NCBI RefSeq assembly: GCF_025252405.1
Contig: NZ_CP104307.1
Coordinates: forward strand, 2,480,001 to 2,544,000
Source of the DNA: Flavobacterium sp. TR2
GTDB taxonomy: Bacteria > Bacteroidota > Bacteroidia > Flavobacteriales > Flavobacteriaceae
DNA: 64,000 nucleotides
Direction of reading: 5' to 3'
Made by a program: the position numbers and the translations under genes. How positions within the stretch are numbered: the first letter of the stretch is position 1; each line of letters opens with the position of its first letter. The notes beneath the pieces are model-generated. The model was not told where the DNA came from. It searched no databases and saw only the letters and a program-made list of their open reading frames with translations. Shown piece after piece: positions 11,040-18,203 of the stretch.

Positions 11040-11112
11040 GATAATTATAAATTATGGTTTTATATTAGAGCAACATTCACGGATCTCGCCAGAGGTTGGT
11101 CAAATTCGGGTG

Positions 11113-11120
11113 CAAATGTA
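11113..11120 (-). promoter_or_regulatory. -7 promoter box of rplS
   Basis: Minus-strand TACATTTG matches TAnnTTTG, 74 bases upstream of the rplS ATG. Confidence 0.55.
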
Positions 11121-11165
11121 AAAAATAATTATAAATTATGAGTTATAAATTGTAAATTATTTTAA

Positions 11166-11265
11166 CTATTTGATAAATTGATTGTTAAGTTTTTTCTGCT
11201 GCAATTCTAAGGCTTTAATTTCTTTTGTTTCGGAGAGTGTAAAACGAGAAAAAACAACCTGAAAC
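11166..11265 (-). pseudogene. Possible gene-end relic
   Basis: On the minus strand an open frame runs out of the heptad repeat and ends at TAG (11166-11168). It reads roughly VVFSRFTLSETKEIKALE then LQQKKLNNQFIK. The composition is that of a charged C-terminal helix, unlike the surrounding AT-rich spacer. There is no start codon, and the upstream side is lost in the repeat at 11258-11320. It may be the tail of a gene destroyed by repeat insertion, or chance. Confidence 0.3.
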
Positions 11266-11320
11266 CTGATCCCGAAGCTTCGGGAGAAACTTGAAACCTG
11301 AAACCTGAAACTTGAAACTT
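11258..11320. repeat. Heptad repeat with CCCGAAGCTTCGGG palindrome, copy 1
   Basis: Tandem 7-mers of type CCTGAAA/CTTGAAA flank a perfect TCCCGAAGCTTCGGGA palindrome at 11270-11285. The same arrangement in reverse complement lies at 59840-59921. Confidence 0.75.
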
Positions 11321-11322
11321 TT

Positions 11323-12444
11323 TTACTTCGGCTGCTGCTGTGTAACGCAATGAATCATTCCTCCATTTGCGTATAAATTACGGACATCAATGCCGATTAC
11401 TTTTCTGGTCGGATACAAACTTTGGATCAGCTGGTTGGCTACCGAGTCATTTGGGTCATTATAATTAGGAACAAGGACTACAGAGTTTCCAATATAAAAG
11501 TTAACATAAGAGCCTTTGTATCCTAGTTTTTTGCCATACGTTGTTACAACATTATTTTTGGATAATGGCAGTTTTAAGAAAGTATAATTTTTGCCGTTTT
11601 TGTCTTTTGAATTGTATAAGGCCGTGATGTCATGCTGAGGAACTTCCCAATACAGCAAATCATTTTCATTCATGGTTACAATTGTATTTTTGTTGCCAAA
11701 ACGTGCAAACCCGTCAATGTGCATATCTGTGATTTCTCTTCCTGCTTTGCCATCCAGCCATATAAAATGAGTTACGCCAAGGTATTTTTTAAAATTTGCT
11801 TCGGCTTGTTGCTGCGTCATTGAAGGATTACGATTCGAATTTAATATTGAGCTTTTGGTCGCCATTAAAGTGCCGTTTCCGTCTATTTCTATAGCTCCGC
11901 CCTCATTAATCATGATATTGTTTAAGTCTAGAACCGTAACTTTTTGGTCTGTCCCGATTTGGGACGGAATCGTATTGCAGTTCTGAAAAGCGGCTTTTTT
12001 GCCCCAGCCATTAAAACCCCAATCCTGTATGACTAGCTGATTGTTTTTGTCTTTTACATAAATTGGTCCATTGTCTCTCACCCAAACGTCATCAGTTTTA
12101 TATATTTTAAATGCAATCGAAGACAATGAAACTCCTGATTCTTGCAATAAAATTTCAATTCTCTCTTTTTCTGTGGCATCATAGGCAACAATAAAAACTT
12201 TTTCGCTTTGTATTAAGGATTTCGTCATAGCGACCCACGTGGCGTCCAAATCATTTCTATAATCAATGCCGTATTGATATTGATGAGGCCATTGCAGCCA
12301 AGTGCCTTTATGCGGAGCCGATTCTTCGGGCATCGTATATATAACTTCAGTATCTTTTAATTCGTCTGTAATTGTGTTTATCTCATCTCCTTGGCAAGAA
12401 GAAAGAAGAGGAAATAATATTAATATTAGAAAGTTTTTTTTCAT
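11323..12444 (-). CDS. Agmatine deiminase / peptidyl-arginine deiminase family lipoprotein
   Basis: A 373-residue member of the guanidino-group-modifying family (PAD_porph), most similar in layout to agmatine deiminase, which converts agmatine to N-carbamoylputrescine. Visible motifs are MPEESAPHKGTWLQWPH (about 38-54), VWVRDNGPIYV (about 121), INEGGAIEIDG (about 180), HIDGFARF (about 243) and the nucleophile Cys in GGMIHCVTQQQP at the C-terminus. A lipobox (LLSSCQGD) predicts export and lipidation, unusual for a cytosolic polyamine enzyme, so the real substrate may be extracytoplasmic. It lies downstream of an AraC-type regulator gene with its own promoter. Confidence 0.85.
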   Translation of the reverse strand: MKKNFLILILFPLLSSCQGDEINTITDELKDTEVIYTMPEESAPHKGTWLQWPHQYQYGIDYRNDLDATWVAMTKSLIQSEKVFIVAYDATEKERIEILLQESGVSLSSIAFKIYKTDDVWVRDNGPIYVKDKNNQLVIQDWGFNGWGKKAAFQNCNTIPSQIGTDQKVTVLDLNNIMINEGGAIEIDGNGTLMATKSSILNSNRNPSMTQQQAEANFKKYLGVTHFIWLDGKAGREITDMHIDGFARFGNKNTIVTMNENDLLYWEVPQHDITALYNSKDKNGKNYTFLKLPLSKNNVVTTYGKKLGYKGSYVNFYIGNSVVLVPNYNDPNDSVANQLIQSLYPTRKVIGIDVRNLYANGGMIHCVTQQQPK

Positions 12445-12501
12445 GTTAATTGGTTTAATTTTAAATATCTAATGTCATTTTGTACCGATAACTTGACAGA
12501 A

Positions 12502-12548
12502 CAAATGTATTTCTAAAGCGCAATTGTAAAGTTGTCCAAAATGGACAA
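12502..12548 (-). promoter_or_regulatory. Promoter and possible AraC operator of the agmatine deiminase gene
   Basis: A -7 box TACATTTG (minus strand) lies at 12502-12509. About 23 bases upstream, at 12532-12548, is a perfect palindrome TTGTCC-N5-GGACAA, directly after the AraC gene stop. Its place around -31 to -46 suits an activator site, but nothing proves which protein binds. Confidence 0.45.
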
Positions 12549-12549
12549 A

Positions 12550-13374
12550 TTAAATGAGAGGAATAAAAATGGCGGTAAGATATTCGGCAGGACTGACACT
12601 ATTGGAGTCATTTTTTATATACTGTTCAATAACAGGTAAATGAGATATTTCAATATCATTATTGAGAAACCACCCTCCAAAGATTTGCTGATACGTTTCT
12701 TCTAAAGTTTCGTAACTGCCATGATGAAAAAAACGAGCATATTTGCCTCCGAAAAGTTTTTTTACAGGAAGATTTTTAACGACTGCCTTGGTGACAATGC
12801 AAGCTTCGTAAGTGCATTTTGATTTTTCTGTAATTACAATGTCATCTGTAATAATGCCAAAGAAATCAGAAATAGGTTCTGTAATTTCATTTTCTAGCAG
12901 AGCGTCCCATAGGTTTTCTATTTCAGGATTAATGTAGAAGGTCTTGCAGCTCGAATAGTAAGCTGTTATTTCGGGGATAAAAGCAATTTCGGGTTCTAAG
13001 GCAGAAGAAATGGTTTGTTGCTCATGAAAATCATGCAACAGCAATTCTTTTTGATTTCGTGCTTTAGAAGGTGGACAGTTAAAATGCTTTTTGAAGGTTT
13101 TGGAAAATGACTGTACATCTGCAAAGCCAACTTCAAGAGCAATATCTGAAATTTGTTTGTTGGAATACAAAAGCTTTTTATATCCGTTTTCTACTTTCAG
13201 CCGAGTCTGATAGGCGCCTATTGTTTCCTGAAATAAAGAATAAAAAACGCGCTGTAAATTTCTGTACGAGTAACTGGAAATATCTTCAAGATTATCTATT
13301 GAGATCATTTGATTGTAATGCGTCTCAATATAATTTCGGGTATTATAAATGCGTTTTAGGTTAAAATCATTCAT
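12550..13374 (-). CDS. AraC family regulator with GyrI-like effector domain
   Basis: A 274-residue transcription factor. The N-terminal 100 residues hold two helix-turn-helix motifs (with YRNLQRVFYSLFQETIGAY and ISDIALEVGFADVQSFSKTF, the second AraC signature). Residues about 115-274 resemble the GyrI-like/AraC_E_bind ligand domain, ending in SPAEYLTAIFIPL. This DNA-binding-first order is that of the Rob/SoxS-type ligand-responsive regulators. The deiminase gene 105 bases downstream is the natural target candidate. Confidence 0.85.
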   Translation of the reverse strand: MNDFNLKRIYNTRNYIETHYNQMISIDNLEDISSYSYRNLQRVFYSLFQETIGAYQTRLKVENGYKKLLYSNKQISDIALEVGFADVQSFSKTFKKHFNCPPSKARNQKELLLHDFHEQQTISSALEPEIAFIPEITAYYSSCKTFYINPEIENLWDALLENEITEPISDFFGIITDDIVITEKSKCTYEACIVTKAVVKNLPVKKLFGGKYARFFHHGSYETLEETYQQIFGGWFLNNDIEISHLPVIEQYIKNDSNSVSPAEYLTAIFIPLI

Positions 13375-13391
13375 TTTTATCCAGTTTTAGG

Positions 13392-13430
13392 GTCTCAGTC
13401 TCGGTTCTAGTAGTTACAAACTGAGACTGA
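13392..13430 (-). terminator. Weak hairpin between trmD and the AraC gene
   Basis: GTCTCAGT and ACTGAGAC pair around a 20-base loop, with an alternative overlapping register. No good U-run follows on the minus strand, so termination is uncertain. The same eight-base stem motif is used in the terminator at 29497-29539. Confidence 0.4.
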
Positions 13431-13450
13431 AAGCTGTGAAAGAATGCTTT

Positions 13451-14131
13451 TTAATGGCCTTCTAACAAATCTGGGCGTCTGTTTTTGGTATGTTCGTATG
13501 CCATATCTTCACGCCATTTGTCGATTTTAGCAGCGTGTCCGCTTGTTAGAACTTCAGGAACTTTCCATCCTTTATAATCTGCAGGTCTTGTATAGATTGG
13601 ACCTGATAGCAAATTGTCCTGAAAACTATCTGTAAGAGCAGAAGTTTCATCGCTTAAAACTCCAGGAATTAATCGGATTAAAGCATCAGATAAAACTATT
13701 GCGCCCAATTCTCCTCCAGATAAAACGTAATCGCCTATAGAAATTTCTTTAGTGATAAAATGATCTCTTACTCTTTGATCCACACCTTTATAGTGTCCGC
13801 ATAAAATGATAATGTTTTCATACATTGACATTTTATTGGCCATTTTCTGATTTAAAGTTTCGCCATCAGGTGACATATAAATTACCTCGTCATACTCGCG
13901 CTGGCTTTTCAAATGCGTAATACAATCATCTATAGGCTGAATTGTCATTACCATTCCAGCGCCTCCTCCAAAAGGATAGTCATCTACGCTTTTCTGTCTG
14001 TTGGTGCTATAATCGCGAAGATTGTGAAAATGCACTTCGACCAAACCTTTATCAATGGCACGTTTCATAATTGAAGCCTCAAAAGGGCTTCTTAATAATT
14101 CAGGTAAAAGAGTAATAATGTCAATTCGCAT
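13451..14131 (-). CDS. trmD: tRNA (guanine-N1)-methyltransferase
   Basis: Methylates guanine 37 of tRNAs at N1 with SAM, preventing frameshifting. The 226-residue SPOUT protein shows [11 protein letters not shown] (16), [12 protein letters not shown] (52), the trefoil-knot SAM site [14 protein letters not shown] (110) and [17 protein letters not shown] (138). It has its own -7 box at 14159-14166. Confidence 0.96.
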   Translation of the reverse strand: MRIDIITLLPELLRSPFEASIMKRAIDKGLVEVHFHNLRDYSTNRQKSVDDYPFGGGAGMVMTIQPIDDCITHLKSQREYDEVIYMSPDGETLNQKMANKMSMYENIIILCGHYKGVDQRVRDHFITKEISIGDYVLSGGELGAIVLSDALIRLIPGVLSDETSALTDSFQDNLLSGPIYTRPADYKGWKVPEVLTSGHAAKIDKWREDMAYEHTKNRRPDLLEGH

Positions 14132-14158
14132 CTTTGATTAGGTAAATTTTCTTGACGG

Positions 14159-14166
14159 CAAAGATA
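14159..14166 (-). promoter_or_regulatory. -7 promoter box of trmD
   Basis: Minus-strand TATCTTTG, 28 bases before the trmD ATG; matches TAnnTTTG. Confidence 0.6.
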
Positions 14167-14312
14167 CAAATAAAGCCATTGAGTGTTTTGATAATAATTA
14201 TATAACACCTCCATAAAATTATGTAAAATCTAATGGGCTAATTTTAACTATAATTACATTCCTAATTATCAAGACATACCACCCAAATTCGAACGTAAAA
14301 TCTAAACACTTA

Positions 14313-14666
14313 ATGATGAAAAAAACGATATTAATAACTGCAGTTCTTGCGCTCTTTTTATCCTGCGCAAGTACTAATTCGGCTACTGTTGCTATAGGAG
14401 AAAACAAGTCGAAAGTGCTTAAGACCTTAGGAAACCCAATAAGGACTTTAGACAATAATCAAAATGGAGAAATTCTTGTTTATGCAGATCAGGTTTTTGA
14501 TGGTGATGGAACATCATTGGCAGGATCAAATTACTGGCGCTACAATTATGTGTATGTAAATAAAGAAGGCAAAGTCACATTCACGCGACAAGAAAAACAA
14601 AATTATCCGCCGCAAGCTATTGATTCTCAAAAAATAGAAGGATTAAACTTGCTAACCGCAAAATAA
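14313..14666 (+). CDS. Small SmpA/OmlA-like lipoprotein
   Basis: A 117-residue exported lipoprotein (lipobox FLSCAST, Cys18). The stretch AIGENKSKVLKTLGNPIRTL resembles the start of the SmpA/OmlA/BamE-type fold (a helical G-x-s-k-v-l-lGxP pattern), followed by strands containing YWRYNYVYVNKEGKV. This is a resemblance only; it is not claimed to be BamE. The gene ends exactly where the 20-bp outer inverted repeat upstream of the transposase begins (14666). Confidence 0.55.
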   Translation: MMKKTILITAVLALFLSCASTNSATVAIGENKSKVLKTLGNPIRTLDNNQNGEILVYADQVFDGDGTSLAGSNYWRYNYVYVNKEGKVTFTRQEKQNYPPQAIDSQKIEGLNLLTAK

Positions 14667-14882
14667 ATGCAGTCCCTACGCGACAAAAATAAAATGCGAT
14701 TCCTTTTGGTTTTCTACCAATATTTTGTTCCTAGCGGAACAAAAGTCTTTTTTTCTTAAATTATATTTTTGAAGGATATTTCTTTCTTTTTTGTTATGTT
14801 TGCATTCCAAAAATATTCCGCTAGGAATAAAATATTTGTAAAAAACTCATGTAGATCATCGATGTCCCGTAAGGACTGCATT
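14666..14882. repeat. Inverted REP-like pair bounded by 20-bp inverted repeats
   Basis: Outer inverted repeats lie at 14666-14685 and 14863-14882 (18 of 20 bases match; core GGACTGCATT). Inside are two palindromes in opposite orientation: TTTTGTTCC-TAGC-GGAACAAAA at 14723-14744 and TATTCC-GCTA-GGAATA at 14814-14829. Each has the same tail, AAATATT(G/T)GTA followed by A-rich sequence, pointing away from the stem. Such head-to-head palindromes are the substrate type of REP-associated tyrosine transposases, one of which starts at 14887. Confidence 0.7.
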
Positions 14883-14886
14883 CATA

Positions 14887-15348
14887 ATGGCAAACACTTA
14901 TACTCAAATCCATATTCATTTTGTTTTTGCTGTCAAGTATAGAAAAACAATTATCGACAAAAATTGGAAAGATGAGTTGTTTAGATATATCTCAGGAATT
15001 ATAAAAAATAATAACCATAAGCTTCTTGCAATAAACGGAGTTTCTGATCATGTCCATATTTTGATAGGAATAAGGCCTCTACAATCTGTATCAGAATTGA
15101 TGAAGAGCATAAAACAAAATTCATCAAAATGGATAAATGACAATAAATTCGTAAATGGCCATTTTGAATGGCAAGAAGGATATGGAGCATTTTCTTATAG
15201 CAAATCTCAATTGGATGCTGTTATTAATTATATTCAAAATCAAGAGCAACATCATAAGAAGAAAACATTTAGAGAAGAGTATATTAACTTTCTTGAAAAA
15301 TTTGAAGTCGATTATGATGAAAAGTTTATTTTTAAGGAATTAATTTAA
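14887..15348 (+). CDS. IS200/IS605-like Y1 transposase (REP-associated, RAYT type)
   Basis: A 153-residue HUH-superfamily single-strand transposase. The HUH motif is HVHILIG (about 56), and the catalytic tyrosine is probably in AVINYIQNQEQHH (about 117). No TnpB gene is nearby. Instead, the gene sits five bases after a pair of inverted REP-like palindromes bounded by 20-bp inverted repeats, the usual setting of domesticated REP-associated transposases, which cut and paste the palindromes rather than themselves. The frame is intact, so it may be active. Confidence 0.85.
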   Translation: MANTYTQIHIHFVFAVKYRKTIIDKNWKDELFRYISGIIKNNNHKLLAINGVSDHVHILIGIRPLQSVSELMKSIKQNSSKWINDNKFVNGHFEWQEGYGAFSYSKSQLDAVINYIQNQEQHHKKKTFREEYINFLEKFEVDYDEKFIFKELI

Positions 15349-15366
15349 TGTTCCTTGATTCTGAAT

Positions 15367-15903
15367 ATGACTTCAACCAAAATAAAAATACTCGCGATAT
15401 CTGGCAGCACCAGAAACAATTCTAGCAACTTCAAAATTCTGAAATACATTTCAAACCATTTAAAATCAGAATTTGAAGTTGAAATTTTCGAAGACCTAGA
15501 GCGCCTTCCTCATTTTAATCCCGATTTAGATACAGATAATCCTCCGCAAGAAATAACTTCTTTTAGAAATAAAATCATAAATGCTGATGGCGTTATCATT
15601 TGCACTCCCGAATACGTATTTAGTCTTCCGGGAAGTTTAAAAAATGCTTTAGAATGGTGCGTTTCGACAACTATTTTTTCAAATAAAAAAACGGGTCTTA
15701 TTACAGCTTCCGCCTCGGGCGAAATGGGTCATGAACAATTGCTGTTGGTAATGAAAACACTCGAAGCTAAGTTTGACGAGACAACGCAGCTCCTGATTCA
15801 GGGAGTGCGCGGAAAAGTTAATGCTGAAGGAGAAATCGTTTCAGAACAAACTGCAAAAGCGCTTCAAGATTTTGTAGAAAACTTTAAGAATCAATTTTTA
15901 TAA
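15367..15903 (+). CDS. NADPH-dependent FMN reductase family protein
   Basis: A flavodoxin-like reductase of 178 residues. The FMN phosphate-binding loop SGSTRNNSSNFKIL lies near residue 11 and the flavin-ring motif PEYVFSLPGSLKNALEW near 80. Relatives reduce free flavins, quinones or azo compounds with NADPH; the substrate here is unknown. A TTG at 15355 would add four residues; the ATG at 15367 matches the family's normal start. Confidence 0.85.
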   Translation: MTSTKIKILAISGSTRNNSSNFKILKYISNHLKSEFEVEIFEDLERLPHFNPDLDTDNPPQEITSFRNKIINADGVIICTPEYVFSLPGSLKNALEWCVSTTIFSNKKTGLITASASGEMGHEQLLLVMKTLEAKFDETTQLLIQGVRGKVNAEGEIVSEQTAKALQDFVENFKNQFL

Positions 15904-15935
15904 TATATTTACTTTCTGAAATTTAAATCATTAAA

Positions 15936-16808
15936 ATGATTAGCAGAAGAAACTTTATCGTAACCACAGGTCTTGCCACAACAGCAGTTTTAGCATCGCC
16001 ATCATTTGCACTTTCTATGAATAAAAAAGAAATTGGTTTACAGTTGTATACGCTGCGTGAGGAACTTCCTAAAGACGTAAAAGGAACATTAGAAAAAGTA
16101 GCAAAAGCAGGTTATACAACTGTTGAGACATATGGTTTTTCAATCAAAGACCAATTTTGGGGATTAACGCCTCAAGAATTAAAAAAGATTTTGGATGATA
16201 ACGGACTAAAAGCTGTTAGCGGACATTATAATCTGGGAAGCTTTTTGTATGATGGAAATACGGCAGAATTAATCGCTGCGATTGAGGCTGCAAAAGTTCT
16301 TAAAAATGAATTTCTGACTGTGCCTTGGGTCGACGAACCTTTTAGAAGAAGTATAGAAGATTGTAAAAAGATAGTTTTCCGTGTAAATGAAGCGGCAAAA
16401 ATGTGTAAAAAAGCAGGCTTAAAACTGGCGTATCATAACCATGATTTTGAGTTTCAAAAGCACAACGGAGCTACTGGTTTTGATGTTTTATTAAAAGAAA
16501 CCGACAAAGATCTGGTTTATTTTGAATTAGATTTATACTGGGTAGTTCATTCTGGAAATGATCCTTTAAAATTATTCAAAGAAAATCCTGGACGTTTCAA
16601 AATGTGGCACGTAAAAGATAAAGATAGAAAAAACAGCGATTTGAACACAGAGGTTGGCTCTGGAACAATAGATTTTAAACCTTTTTTTGCAGCAGCAAAA
16701 CAATCGGGAATGATTCATTTTTTTGTAGAACAGGAAAATAATTTTGCTTCAAACTCTTTTGAGTCTATCAAGTCGAGCTGTGATTTTATTTCGAAAAATT
16801 TAATCTAA
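15936..16808 (+). CDS. Tat-exported sugar phosphate isomerase/epimerase-like protein
   Basis: A 290-residue TIM-barrel protein of the xylose isomerase-like (AP endonuclease 2) superfamily. The N-terminus MISRRNFIVTTG is a twin-arginine signal, so it folds in the cytosol and is exported. Barrel motifs include LQLYTLREELPKD (35), AYHNHDFEFQ (167, metal-binding), LDLYWVVHSG (198) and WHVKDKDRK (227). Substrates are usually keto-sugars or inositols; none can be named. Confidence 0.82.
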   Translation: MISRRNFIVTTGLATTAVLASPSFALSMNKKEIGLQLYTLREELPKDVKGTLEKVAKAGYTTVETYGFSIKDQFWGLTPQELKKILDDNGLKAVSGHYNLGSFLYDGNTAELIAAIEAAKVLKNEFLTVPWVDEPFRRSIEDCKKIVFRVNEAAKMCKKAGLKLAYHNHDFEFQKHNGATGFDVLLKETDKDLVYFELDLYWVVHSGNDPLKLFKENPGRFKMWHVKDKDRKNSDLNTEVGSGTIDFKPFFAAAKQSGMIHFFVEQENNFASNSFESIKSSCDFISKNLI

Positions 16809-16817
16809 TTCATCTTT

Positions 16818-17687
16818 ATGAAGAAATTTCTTTTGCTGGTTTTTGTAATTCTTTTGTCTTGCAATTCTAATAAAAGTGATTATTTTGAGGCTATTGCGGA
16901 AAACGATATAAAACTTTTTCCTCCAAAACCAGGTGATTGGTTGTATTCTTATAAAGAAAAGGGGCAGAGTTTTGAGCAGTTTCTTAACTCAAAACATGTA
17001 ATTCCAACAACAGAAAATAATATTATTTATCTCCAGCCAATAGGGAAATTTGACTCGTTACAAGGCAAACAAATAAAATTAGTTGAAGAATATTTGAAAA
17101 TATTTTTTCAGTTGAAGGTCAAAACACTTGATAATGTTTCAAATGATGTTATTCCGAAACAAGCTAGAAGAATTGGTCCAGATCAAAACGAACAATTTCT
17201 TGCGGGATTTATTTTGGATAGTGTTTTGAAGAAAGAAAAGCCTCATAATGGAATAGGATTAATGGCGTTGACCGAAGTAGATTTGTATCCAAAACCAGAA
17301 TGGAGTTTTGTTTTTGGCTTGGCATCGTACAGGGATAGAATTGCGGTAAGTTCAATCTACAGGTTGTATGACAAAAGATTAAAGAATAAAGATTTTAATT
17401 TGTGTTTAGAAAGATTATTAAAAATTTGTTCTCATGAAATTGGACATATGTTTGGCTTGCATCATTGTATCGATGCTAATTGTGTGATGAATGGAACTAA
17501 TAGCTTATTAGAAACAGATGAACATACGTTGAGATTGTGTTCTAATTGCCAAAGGAAATTAAATTCGAGTATAAAATACGATAATAAGAAAAGATTAGTA
17601 GAATTGGAAAAGTATTTTAAGAAAAATAATTTGGTTACGGGAGCTGAATTGATGAAAAAAGATTTTGAAAAAATTAAAAATAAATAG
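16818..17687 (+). CDS. Archaemetzincin-like zinc metalloprotease lipoprotein
   Basis: A 289-residue protein carrying the archaemetzincin signature: HEIGHMFGLHH at 206-216 (zinc ligands and catalytic Glu), then Cys217, Cys222 with the Met-turn VM at 223-224, and a CSNC pair at 241-244. This HExxHxxGx3Cx4CxM...CxxC pattern separates it from matrixins and astacins. A lipobox (LLSCNSNK, Cys15) predicts a periplasmic or surface lipoprotein. It ends two bases before the cupin gene and begins nine bases after the isomerase gene, so the three form a likely operon. Physiological substrate unknown. Confidence 0.82.
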   Translation: MKKFLLLVFVILLSCNSNKSDYFEAIAENDIKLFPPKPGDWLYSYKEKGQSFEQFLNSKHVIPTTENNIIYLQPIGKFDSLQGKQIKLVEEYLKIFFQLKVKTLDNVSNDVIPKQARRIGPDQNEQFLAGFILDSVLKKEKPHNGIGLMALTEVDLYPKPEWSFVFGLASYRDRIAVSSIYRLYDKRLKNKDFNLCLERLLKICSHEIGHMFGLHHCIDANCVMNGTNSLLETDEHTLRLCSNCQRKLNSSIKYDNKKRLVELEKYFKKNNLVTGAELMKKDFEKIKNK

Positions 17688-17689
17688 AA

Positions 17690-18031
17690 ATGAGTACTAG
17701 CAAAGAATTTATAAAAGGAGACGAAATAGAGTGGGAATTAGTCGGCGAAGGAATCAAACGCAAGATTTTGGCTTTTGATGAAAGAGTGATGCTGGTAAAC
17801 GTTCATTTTGAGAAAGGCGGCATAGGTACTTTGCACGATCATTACCATTCGCAAGTAACTTATATCGCAAGCGGTAAGTTTGATGTCACAATCAGCGGAG
17901 TAACGCAAACATTAAAAGAAGGAGATAGTTTTTATATTCCGCCTCACGCTGTGCATGGTGTTGTATGTTTGGAAACAGGTATGCTTACAGATGTTTTTAG
18001 TCCTGCAAGAGAAGATTTTTTACAATATTAA
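17690..18031 (+). CDS. Small cupin domain protein
   Basis: A 113-residue single-domain cupin. Motif 1 is HDHYHSQVTYIASGKFDVTI (about 47), with two to three His and no following Glu in the usual position; motif 2 is GDSFYIPPHAVHGV (about 84). Metal binding is likely. Such proteins bind sugars or small acids or act as isomerases; no function is assigned. It follows the archaemetzincin gene at a two-base gap, the last gene of that run. Confidence 0.75.
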   Translation: MSTSKEFIKGDEIEWELVGEGIKRKILAFDERVMLVNVHFEKGGIGTLHDHYHSQVTYIASGKFDVTISGVTQTLKEGDSFYIPPHAVHGVVCLETGMLTDVFSPAREDFLQY

Positions 18032-18047
18032 AAACTTTAAAAAAACT

Positions 18048-18132
18048 ACCATATAAGTGATTTAAGAAAATTTAAGTTTGGCTGTAAATTTCGCCAAGAT
18101 ATTTTTAAATGAACTTATATCACTTATATGGT
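18048..18132. repeat. 85-bp palindromic intergenic element
   Basis: Perfect 14-bp arms ACCATATAAGTGAT and ATCACTTATATGGT (18048-18061, 18119-18132) extend to 19 bp with one mismatch. Inside, TTGGC and GCCAA form a second stem. The nested arms make a cruciform-like element between the cupin gene and the MFS promoter; no U-run typical of a terminator is seen on either strand. Confidence 0.65.
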
Positions 18133-18191
18133 TTTAAAAAAAAAACTTAAAAATTATATTTTTTTTAAAGTTTTGCTAAAGATTAGAGTGG

Positions 18192-18199
18192 TATTTTTG
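18192..18199 (+). promoter_or_regulatory. -7 promoter box of the MFS gene
   Basis: TATTTTTG lies only four bases before the ATG at 18204, with TTTTG at about 18172-18176 as a possible -33 element. The transcript would begin at or next to the start codon, suggesting a leaderless mRNA. Confidence 0.55.
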
Positions 18200-18203
18200 C
18201 AGC

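Noticed and set aside
14313..14666. Small lipoprotein considered as BamE
   Set aside because: Only a short N-terminal resemblance to the SmpA/OmlA pattern is seen; Bacteroidota BAM complexes do not generally include a clear BamE.
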